NCBI RefSeq assembly: GCF_020907275.1
Contig: NZ_JAJJWI010000005.1
Coordinates: 124,001 to 188,000, forward strand
Direction: 5' to 3'
Source: Pontibacter silvestris
Lineage (GTDB): Bacteria; Bacteroidota; Bacteroidia; Cytophagales; Hymenobacteraceae
Length of the DNA: 64,000 nt
A program made the position numbers and the translations under genes. Numbering within the stretch: position 1 is the stretch's first letter; the number at the start of each line of letters is the position of its first letter. Positions 26,168 through 35,856 of this stretch are shown here, one piece after another. Under the pieces are notes generated by a model, which was given only the letters and a program-made list of their open reading frames with translations, was not told the origin of the DNA and ran no database searches.

Positions 26168-27004
26168 ATGAATTATGATGTACGTTATGCCGTAAGTCCG
26201 CAGGAGACAAAGGCAATGGACACAGAAGCTCTGAGAAAGAACTTCTTAATAGAAGAAGTATTCAAGGCTGATGAAATACAGCTGACATACACTCACTACG
26301 ACCGTTACATTGCTGGCGGCACAATGCCAGTGCAAAAGTCAGTTACGCTGGAGTCTATAGACCCGCTCAAAGCTTCTTATTTTCTGGAAAGGAGAGAGAT
26401 GGGTATTATTAATATTGGTGGCACAGGTACTATCGTGGCTGACGGAACAGCATACGAGCTGCAAAATAAGGAGGCTTTATACTTAGGTAAAGGCACAAAA
26501 GAAGTTGTCTTCTCCAGCGCAGATGCACAGAACCCGGCTAAGTTTTACATTAACTCTGCTCCTGCCCATCATGCTTATCCTTGTAAAAAAGTAACCCGAA
26601 ACGAAGCAGAAGTAGTAGAGCTAGGTAGTCTGGAGACAGCTAATGCCAGAACAATTACAAAGCTGTTGATAGCCGGAGTGATAGAAACCTGTCAGTTACA
26701 AATGGGCATGACGGAGCTTAAGACCGGAAGCGTATGGAACACCATGCCTGCACACTCACACGACCGTCGCATGGAAGTGTACCTTTATTTTGATGTGCCG
26801 GAAGGGCAGTCGGTATCACATTTCATGGGTGAGCCTACCGAAACACGCCACATCTGGATGCAGAACGAACAAGCTGTTATTTCTCCTCCCTGGTCTATTC
26901 ATGCGGGCTCTGGTACATCTAATTATACCTTTATCTGGGGTATGGCCGGGGAGAACCTCGACTATGGCGACATGGATATAAGAAAAATTACTGAACTACG
27001 ATAA
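26168..27004 (+). CDS. kduI: 5-keto-4-deoxyuronate isomerase
   Basis: A 278-residue cupin-type isomerase converting 5-keto-4-deoxyuronate, the product of unsaturated uronate cleavage in pectin breakdown, to 2,5-diketo-3-deoxygluconate. The zinc ligands appear as His, His and Glu in MPAHSHDRRMEVYLYF and a His in PPWSIHAGSGTSNY. MNYDVRYAVSPQETKAMDTE is the family N-terminus and the length is standard. First gene of a four-gene cluster (kduI, kduD, SDR, uxuA), 12 bp before kduD and controlled by the operator just upstream. Confidence 0.96.
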   Translation: MNYDVRYAVSPQETKAMDTEALRKNFLIEEVFKADEIQLTYTHYDRYIAGGTMPVQKSVTLESIDPLKASYFLERREMGIINIGGTGTIVADGTAYELQNKEALYLGKGTKEVVFSSADAQNPAKFYINSAPAHHAYPCKKVTRNEAEVVELGSLETANARTITKLLIAGVIETCQLQMGMTELKTGSVWNTMPAHSHDRRMEVYLYFDVPEGQSVSHFMGEPTETRHIWMQNEQAVISPPWSIHAGSGTSNYTFIWGMAGENLDYGDMDIRKITELR

Positions 27005-27016
27005 ATAATCAGCAAG

Positions 27017-27811
27017 ATGATCTTAAAACAATTCGACCTTACTGGTAAAGTAGCCTGGGTAACGGGTGGTACACATGGTTTGGGAATGGCTATGGCTAAA
27101 GCATTGGGGCAGGCTGGTGCTACAATTGTAGTTAATGGTAATTCATCCCAGGAAAAAGTAGAAAAAGCCGTGCAGGAGTACGAAAGCCACGGCATTAAAG
27201 CATACGGCTATCTGTGCGATGTAACTAATCAGCAGCAGGTAACGGAGCAGGTGGTGCAGATTGAGCAAGAGGTAGGGCCTATTGATATTCTGGTGAACAA
27301 TGCCGGTATTATTAAACGCATTCCTTTAGCAGAGATGAGCCTGATGGATTGGCAGGAAGTAATAAACGTAGACCTGACTTCGCCTTTTATTGTAACGCAG
27401 GCAGTCATAAAAGGGATGATAGAACGCCAGCAGGGCAAAATCATAAACGTTTGCTCTATGATGAGCGAACTGGGCCGCCAGAATGTAGGTGCTTATGCAG
27501 CTGCCAAGGGAGGGCTTAAAATGCTTACCAAAAATATGGCGACAGAGTGGGCTAAACATAACATTCAGGCAAACGGAATAGGGCCAGGTTATTTTGCCAC
27601 CAGCCAGACAGCACCTATCAGGGTAGACGGTAATCCGTTTTTTGAGTTTATTAATAACCGAACCCCTGCAGGTAAGTGGGGGGACCCGGATGACTTAGGC
27701 GGTGCTACGGTGTTCTTGGCTTCTAAAGCGAGTGACTTTGTAAATGGGCAGATATTGTACGTTGATGGAGGAATACTGGCTACCATAGGCAAACCCATGG
27801 GCGAAAGTTAG
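27017..27811 (+). CDS. kduD: 2-deoxy-D-gluconate 3-dehydrogenase / 2-dehydro-3-deoxygluconate oxidoreductase
   Basis: A 264-residue short-chain dehydrogenase that reduces 2,5-diketo-3-deoxygluconate to 2-keto-3-deoxygluconate, the step after KduI. The NAD(P) motif is TGGTHGLG, with NNAG in the middle. The catalytic Ser is near VCSMMSE and the Tyr/Lys pair is YAAAK. The C-terminal IQANGIGPGYFAT and DFVNGQILYVDGGI are KduD-like. It follows kduI by 12 bp. Confidence 0.94.
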   Translation: MILKQFDLTGKVAWVTGGTHGLGMAMAKALGQAGATIVVNGNSSQEKVEKAVQEYESHGIKAYGYLCDVTNQQQVTEQVVQIEQEVGPIDILVNNAGIIKRIPLAEMSLMDWQEVINVDLTSPFIVTQAVIKGMIERQQGKIINVCSMMSELGRQNVGAYAAAKGGLKMLTKNMATEWAKHNIQANGIGPGYFATSQTAPIRVDGNPFFEFINNRTPAGKWGDPDDLGGATVFLASKASDFVNGQILYVDGGILATIGKPMGES

Positions 27812-27855
27812 CCGTATAAGTTTTATCTATCAATTATATTATTAGCAGGTTACAA

Positions 27856-28677
27856 ATGAGGGGATTAGAACAATTTTCATTAGAAAACAAAGTAGTCGTT
27901 ATTACAGGAGCTACTGGTGTTTTAGGAGAAGCTTTGTCGCTTGCTGTAGCCAGTGCTGGTGCTAAAGTAGTAATTCTGGGTAGAAACAAAGAGCGGGCTG
28001 AGGAGCGGGTTGCAGCAATAAAAAAAGCAGGTGGAGAGGCCATCGCAATATTAGGTGATGTGCTGGATGAAGCTAAAATGCAGGCTGCCAAAGAAGAGAT
28101 TCTAAATACCTGGGGTACGATAGATGGTCTTGTAAACGGAGCCGGAGGCAACATGCCTGGAGCTGTTGTATCAACAGAGCAAAACCTGTTCGACCTGAGT
28201 GTAGAGGATACCAGAAATGTAGTAGACCTTAACCTGTTCGGAACGCTGATTCCAACCAACGTTTTTGGTAGAGTGATGGCGGAAAAAGGCAAAGGGTCTA
28301 TTGTAAACATGTCTTCTTTAACTGCGCAACGGCCACTTACAAAGGTATTAGGTTATACTATGGCTAAGAAAGCAGTGGAGGCTTACACGCAATGGATGGC
28401 AGTGGAACTGGGGTTACGCTATGGAGGAGGAATTCGCATGAACGCCATTGCTCCAGGGGTGTTCCTGACAGAGCAGAACAGAACTCTTTTACTAAATGAA
28501 GATGGAACCCACACCGACAGAGCTAAAAAGTTTATAGCGCATACTCCCTACCATCGGTTCGGAGTTCCAGAAGAGTTAACAGGTTCTCTGATTTACCTCC
28601 TGAGCGATGCCTCAGGCTTTGTAAGCGGAGAGACAATTCTTGTAGATGGTGGTTTCAATGCTTTTAGCGGTGTGTGA
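27856..28677 (+). CDS. SDR-family D-mannonate oxidoreductase (fructuronate reductase)
   Basis: A 273-residue short-chain dehydrogenase with TGATGVLGEAL, NGAGGNMPG, and YTMAK as the catalytic Tyr/Lys pair. The GGNMPG and RMNAIAPGVFLTEQNR segments match the SDR proteins that Bacteroidota use as mannonate oxidoreductase in place of the long-chain UxuB. It would interconvert fructuronate and mannonate, feeding UxuA encoded next. It is 44 bp downstream of kduD in the same operon. Substrate assignment depends on family resemblance plus the uxuA neighbour; another uronate-derived ketoacid is possible. Confidence 0.85.
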   Translation: MRGLEQFSLENKVVVITGATGVLGEALSLAVASAGAKVVILGRNKERAEERVAAIKKAGGEAIAILGDVLDEAKMQAAKEEILNTWGTIDGLVNGAGGNMPGAVVSTEQNLFDLSVEDTRNVVDLNLFGTLIPTNVFGRVMAEKGKGSIVNMSSLTAQRPLTKVLGYTMAKKAVEAYTQWMAVELGLRYGGGIRMNAIAPGVFLTEQNRTLLLNEDGTHTDRAKKFIAHTPYHRFGVPEELTGSLIYLLSDASGFVSGETILVDGGFNAFSGV

Positions 28678-28800
28678 TTCTTACGCTACAGTTATACGAA
28701 GTACAGAACTTTGTTAAAGTTCAAAGCAGAATGAACAAGCTAAAACCAGTATCATGACCGTGTTAATTTAGAGAAAAACAAAACTACTTAAGAAAAAAAC

Positions 28801-29973
28801 ATGCCCTTATTACAAAGCTGGAGATGGTACGGCCCTAAAGATCCTGTTTCGTTGCAGGATGTGAAACAAGCAGGCGCTACGGATGTTGTTTCGGCCCTGC
28901 ATCATATTCCGAACGGGGAGGTGTGGAGTGTTGAGGAAATTCAGAAAAGAAAAGATATAATAGCAGCTGCCGGGCTGCAATGGAGTGTGGTGGAGAGTGT
29001 GCCAGTACATGAGGCCATTAAAACACAGGTAGGTAACTATCAGCAATATATAAATAACTATAAGCAGTCTATTCGCAACCTGGCGTCCTGTGGTATCTAC
29101 ATTGTTACCTACAACTTTATGCCAGTGCTGGACTGGACCAGAACTGACCTTAGCTTTACTATGGAAGATGGTTCCAAAGCTTTACGGTTCGAAAAAGCTG
29201 CTTTTATTGCTTTTGATGTCTTTATGCTGAAAAGAAAAGGAGCAGAGAAAGACTATACAGAGCAGGAGTTACAAAGGGCAAAAGAGCATTTTGGAGGCAT
29301 GAGGGAAGAAGAGAAATTTCTGTTGCAGCGAAATATTATTGCAGGCTTACCTGGAAGCGAAGAAAGCTTTACGCTGGAGCAGTTTCAGCAGGCATTAGAT
29401 ACCTATGACGGTATAGATGCCACTAAACTTCGGCAGCACCTGATATACTTTCTGCAACAGGTTGTGCCAGTTGCAGAGGAAGTAGGTGTTAAGCTGGTGA
29501 TACACCCGGATGACCCGCCTTACAGTATTTTAGGTTTGCCCCGGGTCGTAAGTACTGCTGCTGATATAGAGGACTTAATAGAAGCTGTTCCTTCTCTTAA
29601 TAATGGACTGTGCTTCTGTACAGGATCTTTTGGAGTAAGACCAGATAATAATTTGCCTGCTATGGTAAGGCAGTTCGGGGAGCGTATTAATTTTATTCAC
29701 CTTCGCAGCACACATAGAAATGAGCACGGTGACTTCTACGAAGCGAATCATCTGGAGGGAGATGTAGATATGTTTGCTGTTATGAAAGAACTGGTCGAGC
29801 TCATGCAAAGGAGAAGTATAAACATACCCATGCGCCCGGACCACGGTCACCAGATGCTTGACGACCTGCACAAAATAACAAACCCCGGTTATTCAGCTAT
29901 TGGTAGGCTACGTGGCCTTGCCGAGCTAAGAGGGCTGGAGATGGGAATTACGAAGTCTCTGTCTTTAAAATAG
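28801..29973 (+). CDS. uxuA: Mannonate dehydratase
   Basis: A 390-residue TIM-barrel dehydratase turning D-mannonate into 2-keto-3-deoxygluconate, the point where the glucuronate branch meets the KduI/KduD branch. [18 protein letters not shown] at the N-terminus, [40 protein letters not shown] and [12 protein letters not shown] are UxuA signatures and include the metal-binding His, Asp and Cys positions. Last gene of the LacI-controlled cluster, followed at once by a strong terminator. KDG kinase and aldolase are not in the window. Confidence 0.96.
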   Translation: MPLLQSWRWYGPKDPVSLQDVKQAGATDVVSALHHIPNGEVWSVEEIQKRKDIIAAAGLQWSVVESVPVHEAIKTQVGNYQQYINNYKQSIRNLASCGIYIVTYNFMPVLDWTRTDLSFTMEDGSKALRFEKAAFIAFDVFMLKRKGAEKDYTEQELQRAKEHFGGMREEEKFLLQRNIIAGLPGSEESFTLEQFQQALDTYDGIDATKLRQHLIYFLQQVVPVAEEVGVKLVIHPDDPPYSILGLPRVVSTAADIEDLIEAVPSLNNGLCFCTGSFGVRPDNNLPAMVRQFGERINFIHLRSTHRNEHGDFYEANHLEGDVDMFAVMKELVELMQRRSINIPMRPDHGHQMLDDLHKITNPGYSAIGRLRGLAELRGLEMGITKSLSLK

Positions 29974-29990
29974 TAAGTAAAGTAGTAGAT

Positions 29991-30046
29991 AGCCTTTTGT
30001 CGTTTGTTCTACTATAGCATAACAAACGACAAAAGGCTCATTTTTT
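29991..30046 (+). terminator. Strong terminator of the kdu/uxu operon
   Basis: A perfect 18-bp stem (29991-30008 with 30021-30038), a 12-nt loop and six T residues at 30041-30046, 17 bp after the uxuA stop. Confidence 0.9.
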
Positions 30047-30655
30047 CAGGTATAAAACTAACTTGAAGGTTTCTTCTTTTAAAGCCTTACATTCACTCAT
30101 AGTAGGCTTTTCCTATTAGTTTGAATCCGCACTTTTACGTTCTGATATTTTTTAAGCCAATCTGAAGTTTATAACATATTAAGAGTCAATGTTATCAGTA
30201 GCCAATGTTTATAACACAGCAGATAGGGACAAAACTGGCTTTGCCATAAAGCATAACTATTGTTCAGCTGGTACGTATCAGGCAGAATATTCATATAAAT
30301 ATATATAATCAAAAGGCTTAAGTTGTTCAAATAACTTATGCATAGCCGCGAATTGGTACAGTCTTTTAACATTGCCAATTATTCGGATTCGGTAGTTATT
30401 GAGCTAAAAAGTGAAAAAGTTGTACAGCTATAATTGAGGAATAAAAGTCAATTTTCACCATTTCTCTGTGAATATCTGTAAGATAAAGGTGAATTTAATA
30501 TTGCCTAATAATTAATGTCTTAGCTGTTTATTGGGAACTTTTGTCGAGGCATAAACAGGTGGAAAGCTCTTTCTTGACTAAAATTAGCAATGAAATATGA
30601 TACAATTTTATCTTAAAAATTATATATTTAAGTTCTGAAATATCACCTATATAAG
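30047..30655. other. AT-rich intergenic region
   Basis: About 600 bp with no gene I can support. It holds short repeated words such as GTTTATAACA (twice between 30165 and 30215) and a TTCACC/GGTGAA inverted pair (about 30454-30492). An AACTTTTG box at about 30538 is one base off the -7 consensus and may belong to the nucleotidyltransferase gene. Confidence 0.4.
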
Positions 30656-31612
30656 ATGAAAATAAAAAAAGCAGTGATTACCGCTGCCGCTCGCGGCGAA
30701 CGATTATATCCGGTTGCTGATACTATTCAAAAAGCCATGCTTCCGGCTATTGATGTTGATGGATTATACAAACCCGTTATACAGGTTATTGCTGAAGAAG
30801 CCTTTGCCAGTGGTATAGAGGAAATTTGTGTCGTTTGTGCCCCGGGTGATGGAGAAAGATACATCAATGCTTTTCATTCTTTACGAGATAATTTAGTTAA
30901 GTCTTTCAAAGATGTAGATTGGGCCAGAAAAGAGGCGGAGAAAATGGATCATTTAATCAGCCGTATTCAGTTTACAGAACAGCAGGAGCCACTTGGTTAC
31001 GGCCACGCTGTGTACTGTGCCAGAGAGTTTGTGAACAATGAACCTTTTCTCTTATTGTTAGGAGATTACCTGTATGTGTCTGATCTGGCTGAAAAGCGTT
31101 GTGCTGCCCAACTTATTGAGCTTGCTTCTCAGGAAAACTGCTCTGTGTCTGCCGTAAATCCCACCAATGAACATCAGATAAGTCGCTATGGTACGCTTAC
31201 CGGCAAGCAGGAGCCTAATACCAGAGGCGTTTATCAGATCGATAAAATAATTGAGAAGCCTTCTTTAAGTACTGCTGAGCTGGAATTGCAAACGCCTGGT
31301 TTAAGAGTAGGCTATTACCTCTGCTTTTTTGGCATGCACGTGCTTACACCAGCTGTATTTGATATTCTGAAAAAGCAGATAGACATGGACGGTAATAATA
31401 TCTTGCTTACTCCTGCCTTACAGGAACTGGCAGAAACCGAACGTTACCTGGCCCTGGAAGTTAAAGGGAACAGATATGACTTAAGTCGAAAGCACGGTTT
31501 GCTGCGTGCCCAGATTGCTTTAGGTTTAGCAGGAGAAGCCCACGACGAGACTTTGTCTACTATGGTGGAATTACTGGCCGAGGCTAATACCCGAAATTCT
31601 AAGAAAGCTTAA
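30656..31612 (+). CDS. GalU-like sugar-phosphate nucleotidyltransferase
   Basis: A 318-residue NTP-transferase related to UTP-glucose-1-phosphate uridylyltransferase. The nucleotide-binding loop reads AARGERLYPVADTIQKAMLP, where GalU has a GxGTRxLPxTKxxPKEMLP pattern; the Lys-x-MLP end is kept, but the glycine-rich part is altered (AARGERL). QEPLGYGHAVYCA, LLLGDYLYV and IIEKPS are further GalU features. It precedes a large kinase/pyrophosphorylase fusion by 78 bp on the same strand, suggesting a shared nucleotide-sugar pathway. Whether it is a standard GalU or works on another sugar cannot be told. Confidence 0.82.
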   Translation: MKIKKAVITAAARGERLYPVADTIQKAMLPAIDVDGLYKPVIQVIAEEAFASGIEEICVVCAPGDGERYINAFHSLRDNLVKSFKDVDWARKEAEKMDHLISRIQFTEQQEPLGYGHAVYCAREFVNNEPFLLLLGDYLYVSDLAEKRCAAQLIELASQENCSVSAVNPTNEHQISRYGTLTGKQEPNTRGVYQIDKIIEKPSLSTAELELQTPGLRVGYYLCFFGMHVLTPAVFDILKKQIDMDGNNILLTPALQELAETERYLALEVKGNRYDLSRKHGLLRAQIALGLAGEAHDETLSTMVELLAEANTRNSKKA

Positions 31613-31625
31613 TAACTGTATAAAA

Positions 31626-31660
31626 AGCCTCTTTGGATGACATTTTAGCATCTAGAGGCT
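31626..31660 (+). terminator. Short hairpin between the nucleotidyltransferase and fusion genes
   Basis: AGCCTCT (31626-31632) pairs with AGAGGCT (31654-31660) around a 21-nt loop, followed by CCCC and no T-run. An attenuating or processing stem is more likely than a full terminator. Confidence 0.3.
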
Positions 31661-31690
31661 CCCCTAATATTGCTAAGAGGACAAGGCAAC

Positions 31691-34600
31691 ATGAATGTTT
31701 TTATAGAAACCATTACCTCTACAGATACTGCTAAACGTAACCGGTCATTTTACCAGATCAGTCAGAAACTAACTGCCAAAGAGTTACTTGCTGCGTTACG
31801 TGAACTGGATAGCTTTCGAAAGTCTACCCCCAACTTATATGATAAAGTAAGGGCTATACTTTTCCTTTATGCCGGCTTCCGTTTTTTTCTGATGGAGACA
31901 AAGGAAACTCCTTCTATCGGGAAAATATCTTATACAGGTTTTGAAGATTTGCTGGCCCGGCGGTTTGAGCATGCCATTGCTACTTTCCTGAAAGAGCTGG
32001 ATAAACATGGCCCTAATGCTACTTTGTTTAGTGCACTGGCGGAGAGTTATCATCATTTATCCTTCCAGATACTGGCAGACCAAGTACGAAAAAGCGTACG
32101 CTCCAGTAAAGGAAACCAGTGGATGTTTCGGGTAGGGCATCAGGAAGAACATCCTATACGTATTCATTCAAAGCTGTTACAACGACCTGAAAACTCGCTG
32201 TTTTACCCTATCCTGCACGAGAACACTTCTGTGCGGATGGATTTAACCCACAGTGGCTGGTCCGACATTTTTTTTCTGGGAATGGATTATCCGGAAGGAG
32301 CAAGGGTTATCAACCTGTCAATTGATTTGGGGGTTTATGGCCGGGATAAGGATATCCGTCCACCCTTGCACAGTTACCTGCGTGTTATACCCGATCCAGT
32401 ATTGCGCTTAACCAGCATTGACCTTAACACGACCAAAGATGTACATGACCTGGCAGACCTGTTTAACTTCGGAAACGACTATCTAAGCTTAGTGAAGGCC
32501 GGAGTCATTGCGTCTGGGCTTATTCCTCCGTCATTTGAAGGTACAAATCAATCCTTGCCCGAAATACTGGCTCGTATTGTAGGACCTGGTATGGGTATAG
32601 AATTGGTTACGAAAGTAAATGATATTCCAAAAGGTTCCCGTTTCGCAGTATCTACTAATTTGTTGGGCTCTATTATCAGTTTGCTGATGCGTGCCACTGG
32701 GCAGACGCAGAATCTGGAGGGAGGCCTACTTGAAAGTGAAAGACGTTTGGTGGCTTCGCGAGCTATATTAGGAGAATGGATTGGTGGTTCAGGAGGTGGC
32801 TGGCAGGATTCTGGCGGTGTATGGCCGGGTATCAAAGCTATTCAGGGCACTTTTGCCGAAGAGGGCGATCCGGAATACGGTATCAGCAGAGGTACTTTAC
32901 TGCCGCGCCACCGTGTGCTGCAGGGTGAAGAAGTACACCCGGAAATTGGCGAAAAAATCATGAATTCACTCGTGCTAATGCACGGTGGTATGGCTTCTAA
33001 CGTTGGTCCGATCCTAGAGATGGTGACAGAGAAATACCTGCTGCGTGGCGAGAAGGAGTGGGTAGCTCGCCAAAGAACAAATGAGGTGTTTGATAATATA
33101 CTGGAGGCTATAAAAGAAGGTGATGTTAAGAAAATAGCGGCAAACACGGCACAAAACTGGCAGCACTCCATCAAGGAGATTATACCCTGGGCTTCTACTT
33201 ACTTTACTGAACAGATCATTGCCAAAGCCAAAAAGCAATTTGGGGATGATTATTATGGCTTTCTGATGCTGGGTGGTATGTCTGGCGGTGGTATGGGCAT
33301 GTTCGTAAATCCGGAGCGTTACGAAGAATACAAGATGGGCGTGCTGGATATCCTTCGGAAAACTAAAAACGAGCTTTCTGACTCACTGCCATTTGCTATG
33401 GAACCAGTAGTTTATAACTGGAGCATTAACAACAGGGGAACATGGGCTACGCTGCAAGAGGGAAATGAAGCACTGATGCCGGAACAGTACTATGCTATTC
33501 ATGTTTCGGAACTGGTTCGAAAAGAGCCAAGCTCTATTTCTTATATACGAAGGGCAGAAATTGATTACTTTACGACTTACTGCGAAAAGAACAACCTCGC
33601 TTACCCGCTACTAAGGACCATTATCAGTAACTTGTTTAAAGTTTCTGATCCTACTACCAGTGGCAATAAAAGTGCTGAGGATGAGAAAGCTGAAAAGGTA
33701 AAAAAAGACAATGGCTTTGACTACATTCAGCATGAAGAAATAAGGGAACAGTTGCAAAAAGGACGCATTGGACTTTCCCGTAACCGTCTGGCCGCAGAAA
33801 CTTCTATTGAGGATGTAGGACCAGAAGATGTTGTAAAACTGGATGCATTAGCCGATGGAGCCACAAAAGCAGGAGAGGAGGCCATAAAAGCTGGTAAGGT
33901 AGGTGTAATGAGCCTTGCTGCAGGCGTAGGTAGCCGCTGGACTAAAGGAGCTGGTGTAATTAAAGCGCTCAATCCTTTTGTTGAAATCGAAGGTAAGCAC
34001 CGCAGTTTCCTGGAGATTCACCTGGCAAAAACGCGTAAAGTCGCAGAAAAGTATGGTGCAACTATTCCACACATTGTAGCCACCAGTTACCTAACGCACG
34101 ATCCTATCCGCAAAAAGCTGGAGCAGGCCAATAACTTTGGCTATGATGGAGCTACCTATCTTTCTGCAGGGCGTTCTATAGGGCAGCGTTTTGTACCGAT
34201 GGAGCGAGACCTGCGTTTTATGTGGGAAGAAATGCCACAGGAAACCCTGGACGAGAACAAGCAGAAAGTGCGCGATGCCGTGCGCCGCAGTATGATCAAC
34301 TGGGCCAAGTCGAAAGGCGAAGGTACAGACTATGTAGACAACATTGCTGCACAACGCTTCTCGCCGCTCGGTCACTGGTACGAGGTTTCTAACCTGTTGC
34401 GCAATGGCACTTTAGCAAAGCTGTTGCGGGAGCACCCACAACTGGAGACTATTATGCTGCACAACATTGATACATTAGGAGCCGATGTAGATCCTAATGC
34501 CTTAGGGCATCATTTAGACTCTGGTAATGTACTTACTTTTGAGGTGATACCGCGTCGCATAGAAGACAGAGGTGGCGGGTTAGCAAGGGTGAATGGACAT

Positions 34601-35029
34601 TTGCGTCTGCTGGAAGGGCTGGCACAACCACGTGAGGAAGATGAACTGAACCTTAGCTACTACAACTCCAACACTACTTGGATTCAGATTGACCCGCTGT
34701 TAAAACTGTTCGGTATTAACCGCCAGGAACTACAGCAGATGGATGAAACGCAATTGGCAAAAGCAGTAAGAAGTGTGGCGCATCGTATTCCAACCTACGT
34801 TACCATAAAAGATGTGAAATATCGTTGGGGGCATGGGCAGGAAGATATTTACCCGGTGGCACAGATTGAAAAGCTATGGACTGACATGACTGCTTTAACT
34901 GATCTTAAATGCGGTTATGTCGTAGTGCCAAGGCATCGCGGGCAACAAATGAAGGACCCGGCACAGTTAGACTCCTGGGTTACCGATGGCAGCAAAGATT
35001 ATGTGGCCTCATTGGGTACATTTGCATAA
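31691..35029 (+). CDS. GHMP-kinase-like / UDPGP-type pyrophosphorylase fusion protein
   Basis: A 1112-residue protein; I start it at the ATG at 31691 rather than the TTG at 31670. The N-terminal about 650 residues resemble the fucokinase-type GHMP fold: IPKGSRFAVSTNLLGSI (about 311-327) sits where the ATP loop PxGSGLGTSS is expected, GGSGGGWQDSGG (about 362) matches the GGGWQDQ motif, and GGMSGGGMGMF (about 527) matches the third GHMP motif. A linker follows (about 655-700). The C-terminal part is a UDPGP/UAP-type nucleotidyltransferase with LAAGVGSRW (about 740) and LHNIDTLGADVDP (about 922). It would suit sugar salvage by kinase then pyrophosphorylase, but the ATP loop is degenerate and the substrate is unknown. 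Confidence 0.7.
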   Translation: MNVFIETITSTDTAKRNRSFYQISQKLTAKELLAALRELDSFRKSTPNLYDKVRAILFLYAGFRFFLMETKETPSIGKISYTGFEDLLARRFEHAIATFLKELDKHGPNATLFSALAESYHHLSFQILADQVRKSVRSSKGNQWMFRVGHQEEHPIRIHSKLLQRPENSLFYPILHENTSVRMDLTHSGWSDIFFLGMDYPEGARVINLSIDLGVYGRDKDIRPPLHSYLRVIPDPVLRLTSIDLNTTKDVHDLADLFNFGNDYLSLVKAGVIASGLIPPSFEGTNQSLPEILARIVGPGMGIELVTKVNDIPKGSRFAVSTNLLGSIISLLMRATGQTQNLEGGLLESERRLVASRAILGEWIGGSGGGWQDSGGVWPGIKAIQGTFAEEGDPEYGISRGTLLPRHRVLQGEEVHPEIGEKIMNSLVLMHGGMASNVGPILEMVTEKYLLRGEKEWVARQRTNEVFDNILEAIKEGDVKKIAANTAQNWQHSIKEIIPWASTYFTEQIIAKAKKQFGDDYYGFLMLGGMSGGGMGMFVNPERYEEYKMGVLDILRKTKNELSDSLPFAMEPVVYNWSINNRGTWATLQEGNEALMPEQYYAIHVSELVRKEPSSISYIRRAEIDYFTTYCEKNNLAYPLLRTIISNLFKVSDPTTSGNKSAEDEKAEKVKKDNGFDYIQHEEIREQLQKGRIGLSRNRLAAETSIEDVGPEDVVKLDALADGATKAGEEAIKAGKVGVMSLAAGVGSRWTKGAGVIKALNPFVEIEGKHRSFLEIHLAKTRKVAEKYGATIPHIVATSYLTHDPIRKKLEQANNFGYDGATYLSAGRSIGQRFVPMERDLRFMWEEMPQETLDENKQKVRDAVRRSMINWAKSKGEGTDYVDNIAAQRFSPLGHWYEVSNLLRNGTLAKLLREHPQLETIMLHNIDTLGADVDPNALGHHLDSGNVLTFEVIPRRIEDRGGGLARVNGHLRLLEGLAQPREEDELNLSYYNSNTTWIQIDPLLKLFGINRQELQQMDETQLAKAVRSVAHRIPTYVTIKDVKYRWGHGQEDIYPVAQIEKLWTDMTALTDLKCGYVVVPRHRGQQMKDPAQLDSWVTDGSKDYVASLGTFA

Positions 35030-35212
35030 ATACAGGTTAGGTCTGGTAAGGTTGAAGACGGATCTAAAAAAATAAGTACAAACTAGCTGAGTTTCATCAG
35101 CATGAGTTTAGCAAGTTTTAAATAAGTCTGCGAAACTTTGGTTTCTTCAGAGCTTAGTTAAAACTTGCTTTCTTGTTTTAAGGACTTGTATCACAAAACC
35201 AACATATTAATC

Positions 35213-35773
35213 ATGAATGGCAAAAAGTTAACCATTGTGGTGGCATCTACAAATCCTGTTAAAGTTAATGCTGCTATAGATGGGATAAAGCAGTTGTTTC
35301 CAAAGTGTAATTATTATGTTAAATACATATCGGTTCCGTCTGGAGTGGCAGACCAACCTATGTCAGACAATGAAACATTAACTGGTGCTTTGAACAGAGT
35401 GAACAACGCTCATGAGGCAGAACCAGAAGCTGATCTCTGGATAGGGATAGAAGGAGGAGTAGCGCGTATGGGTAATGAACTGGCAGCTTTTGCCTGGATT
35501 GTTGTCCGGTCAGGAAGTATGATAGGGAAAGCACGTTCTGGTACCTTCTTCCTGCCTCAGGCCGTAACTAACCTGGTGGAGCAGGGAATAGAATTAGGCA
35601 CAGCTGATGACATGGTTTTTAACCGCAAAGATTCTAAAAAGGAGGGAGGCGCCATTGGTATATTAACAGATAATGTAGTAGACCGTAAGCAGTTGTATGA
35701 GCAGGCTGTTGTACTGGCTTTAGTGCCTTTCAAGAACGAGGAGTTGTACAAACATAACGTGTCAGTAGGTTAG
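35213..35773 (+). CDS. DUF84/YjjX-type inosine/xanthosine triphosphatase
   Basis: A 186-residue protein started at the ATG at 35213 (MNGKKLTIVVASTNPVKVNA); the longer frame from 35165 has no homology-like lead. ASTNPVKVNA, SGVADQPMSDNETLTGALNR, GIEGGV and TDNVVDRKQLYEQAV are signatures of the family that hydrolyses non-canonical ITP and XTP and so keeps deaminated purines out of nucleic acids. Cytoplasmic, of normal length. It lies between the fusion gene and an aldo/keto reductase on the same strand with no obvious functional link. Confidence 0.9.
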   Translation: MNGKKLTIVVASTNPVKVNAAIDGIKQLFPKCNYYVKYISVPSGVADQPMSDNETLTGALNRVNNAHEAEPEADLWIGIEGGVARMGNELAAFAWIVVRSGSMIGKARSGTFFLPQAVTNLVEQGIELGTADDMVFNRKDSKKEGGAIGILTDNVVDRKQLYEQAVVLALVPFKNEELYKHNVSVG

Positions 35774-35856
35774 CCTAGCACTTTATTCCAGGAGCAGTTT
35801 TGGATTAACTTTCTTTGCTTTCTAATTTAGGAGAAACACGTACTATAACACAGACT

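Noticed and set aside
30169-30378. 69-codon minus-strand ORF in the gap before the nucleotidyltransferase
   Set aside because: AT-rich with low-complexity residues and no recognisable motif; most likely chance.
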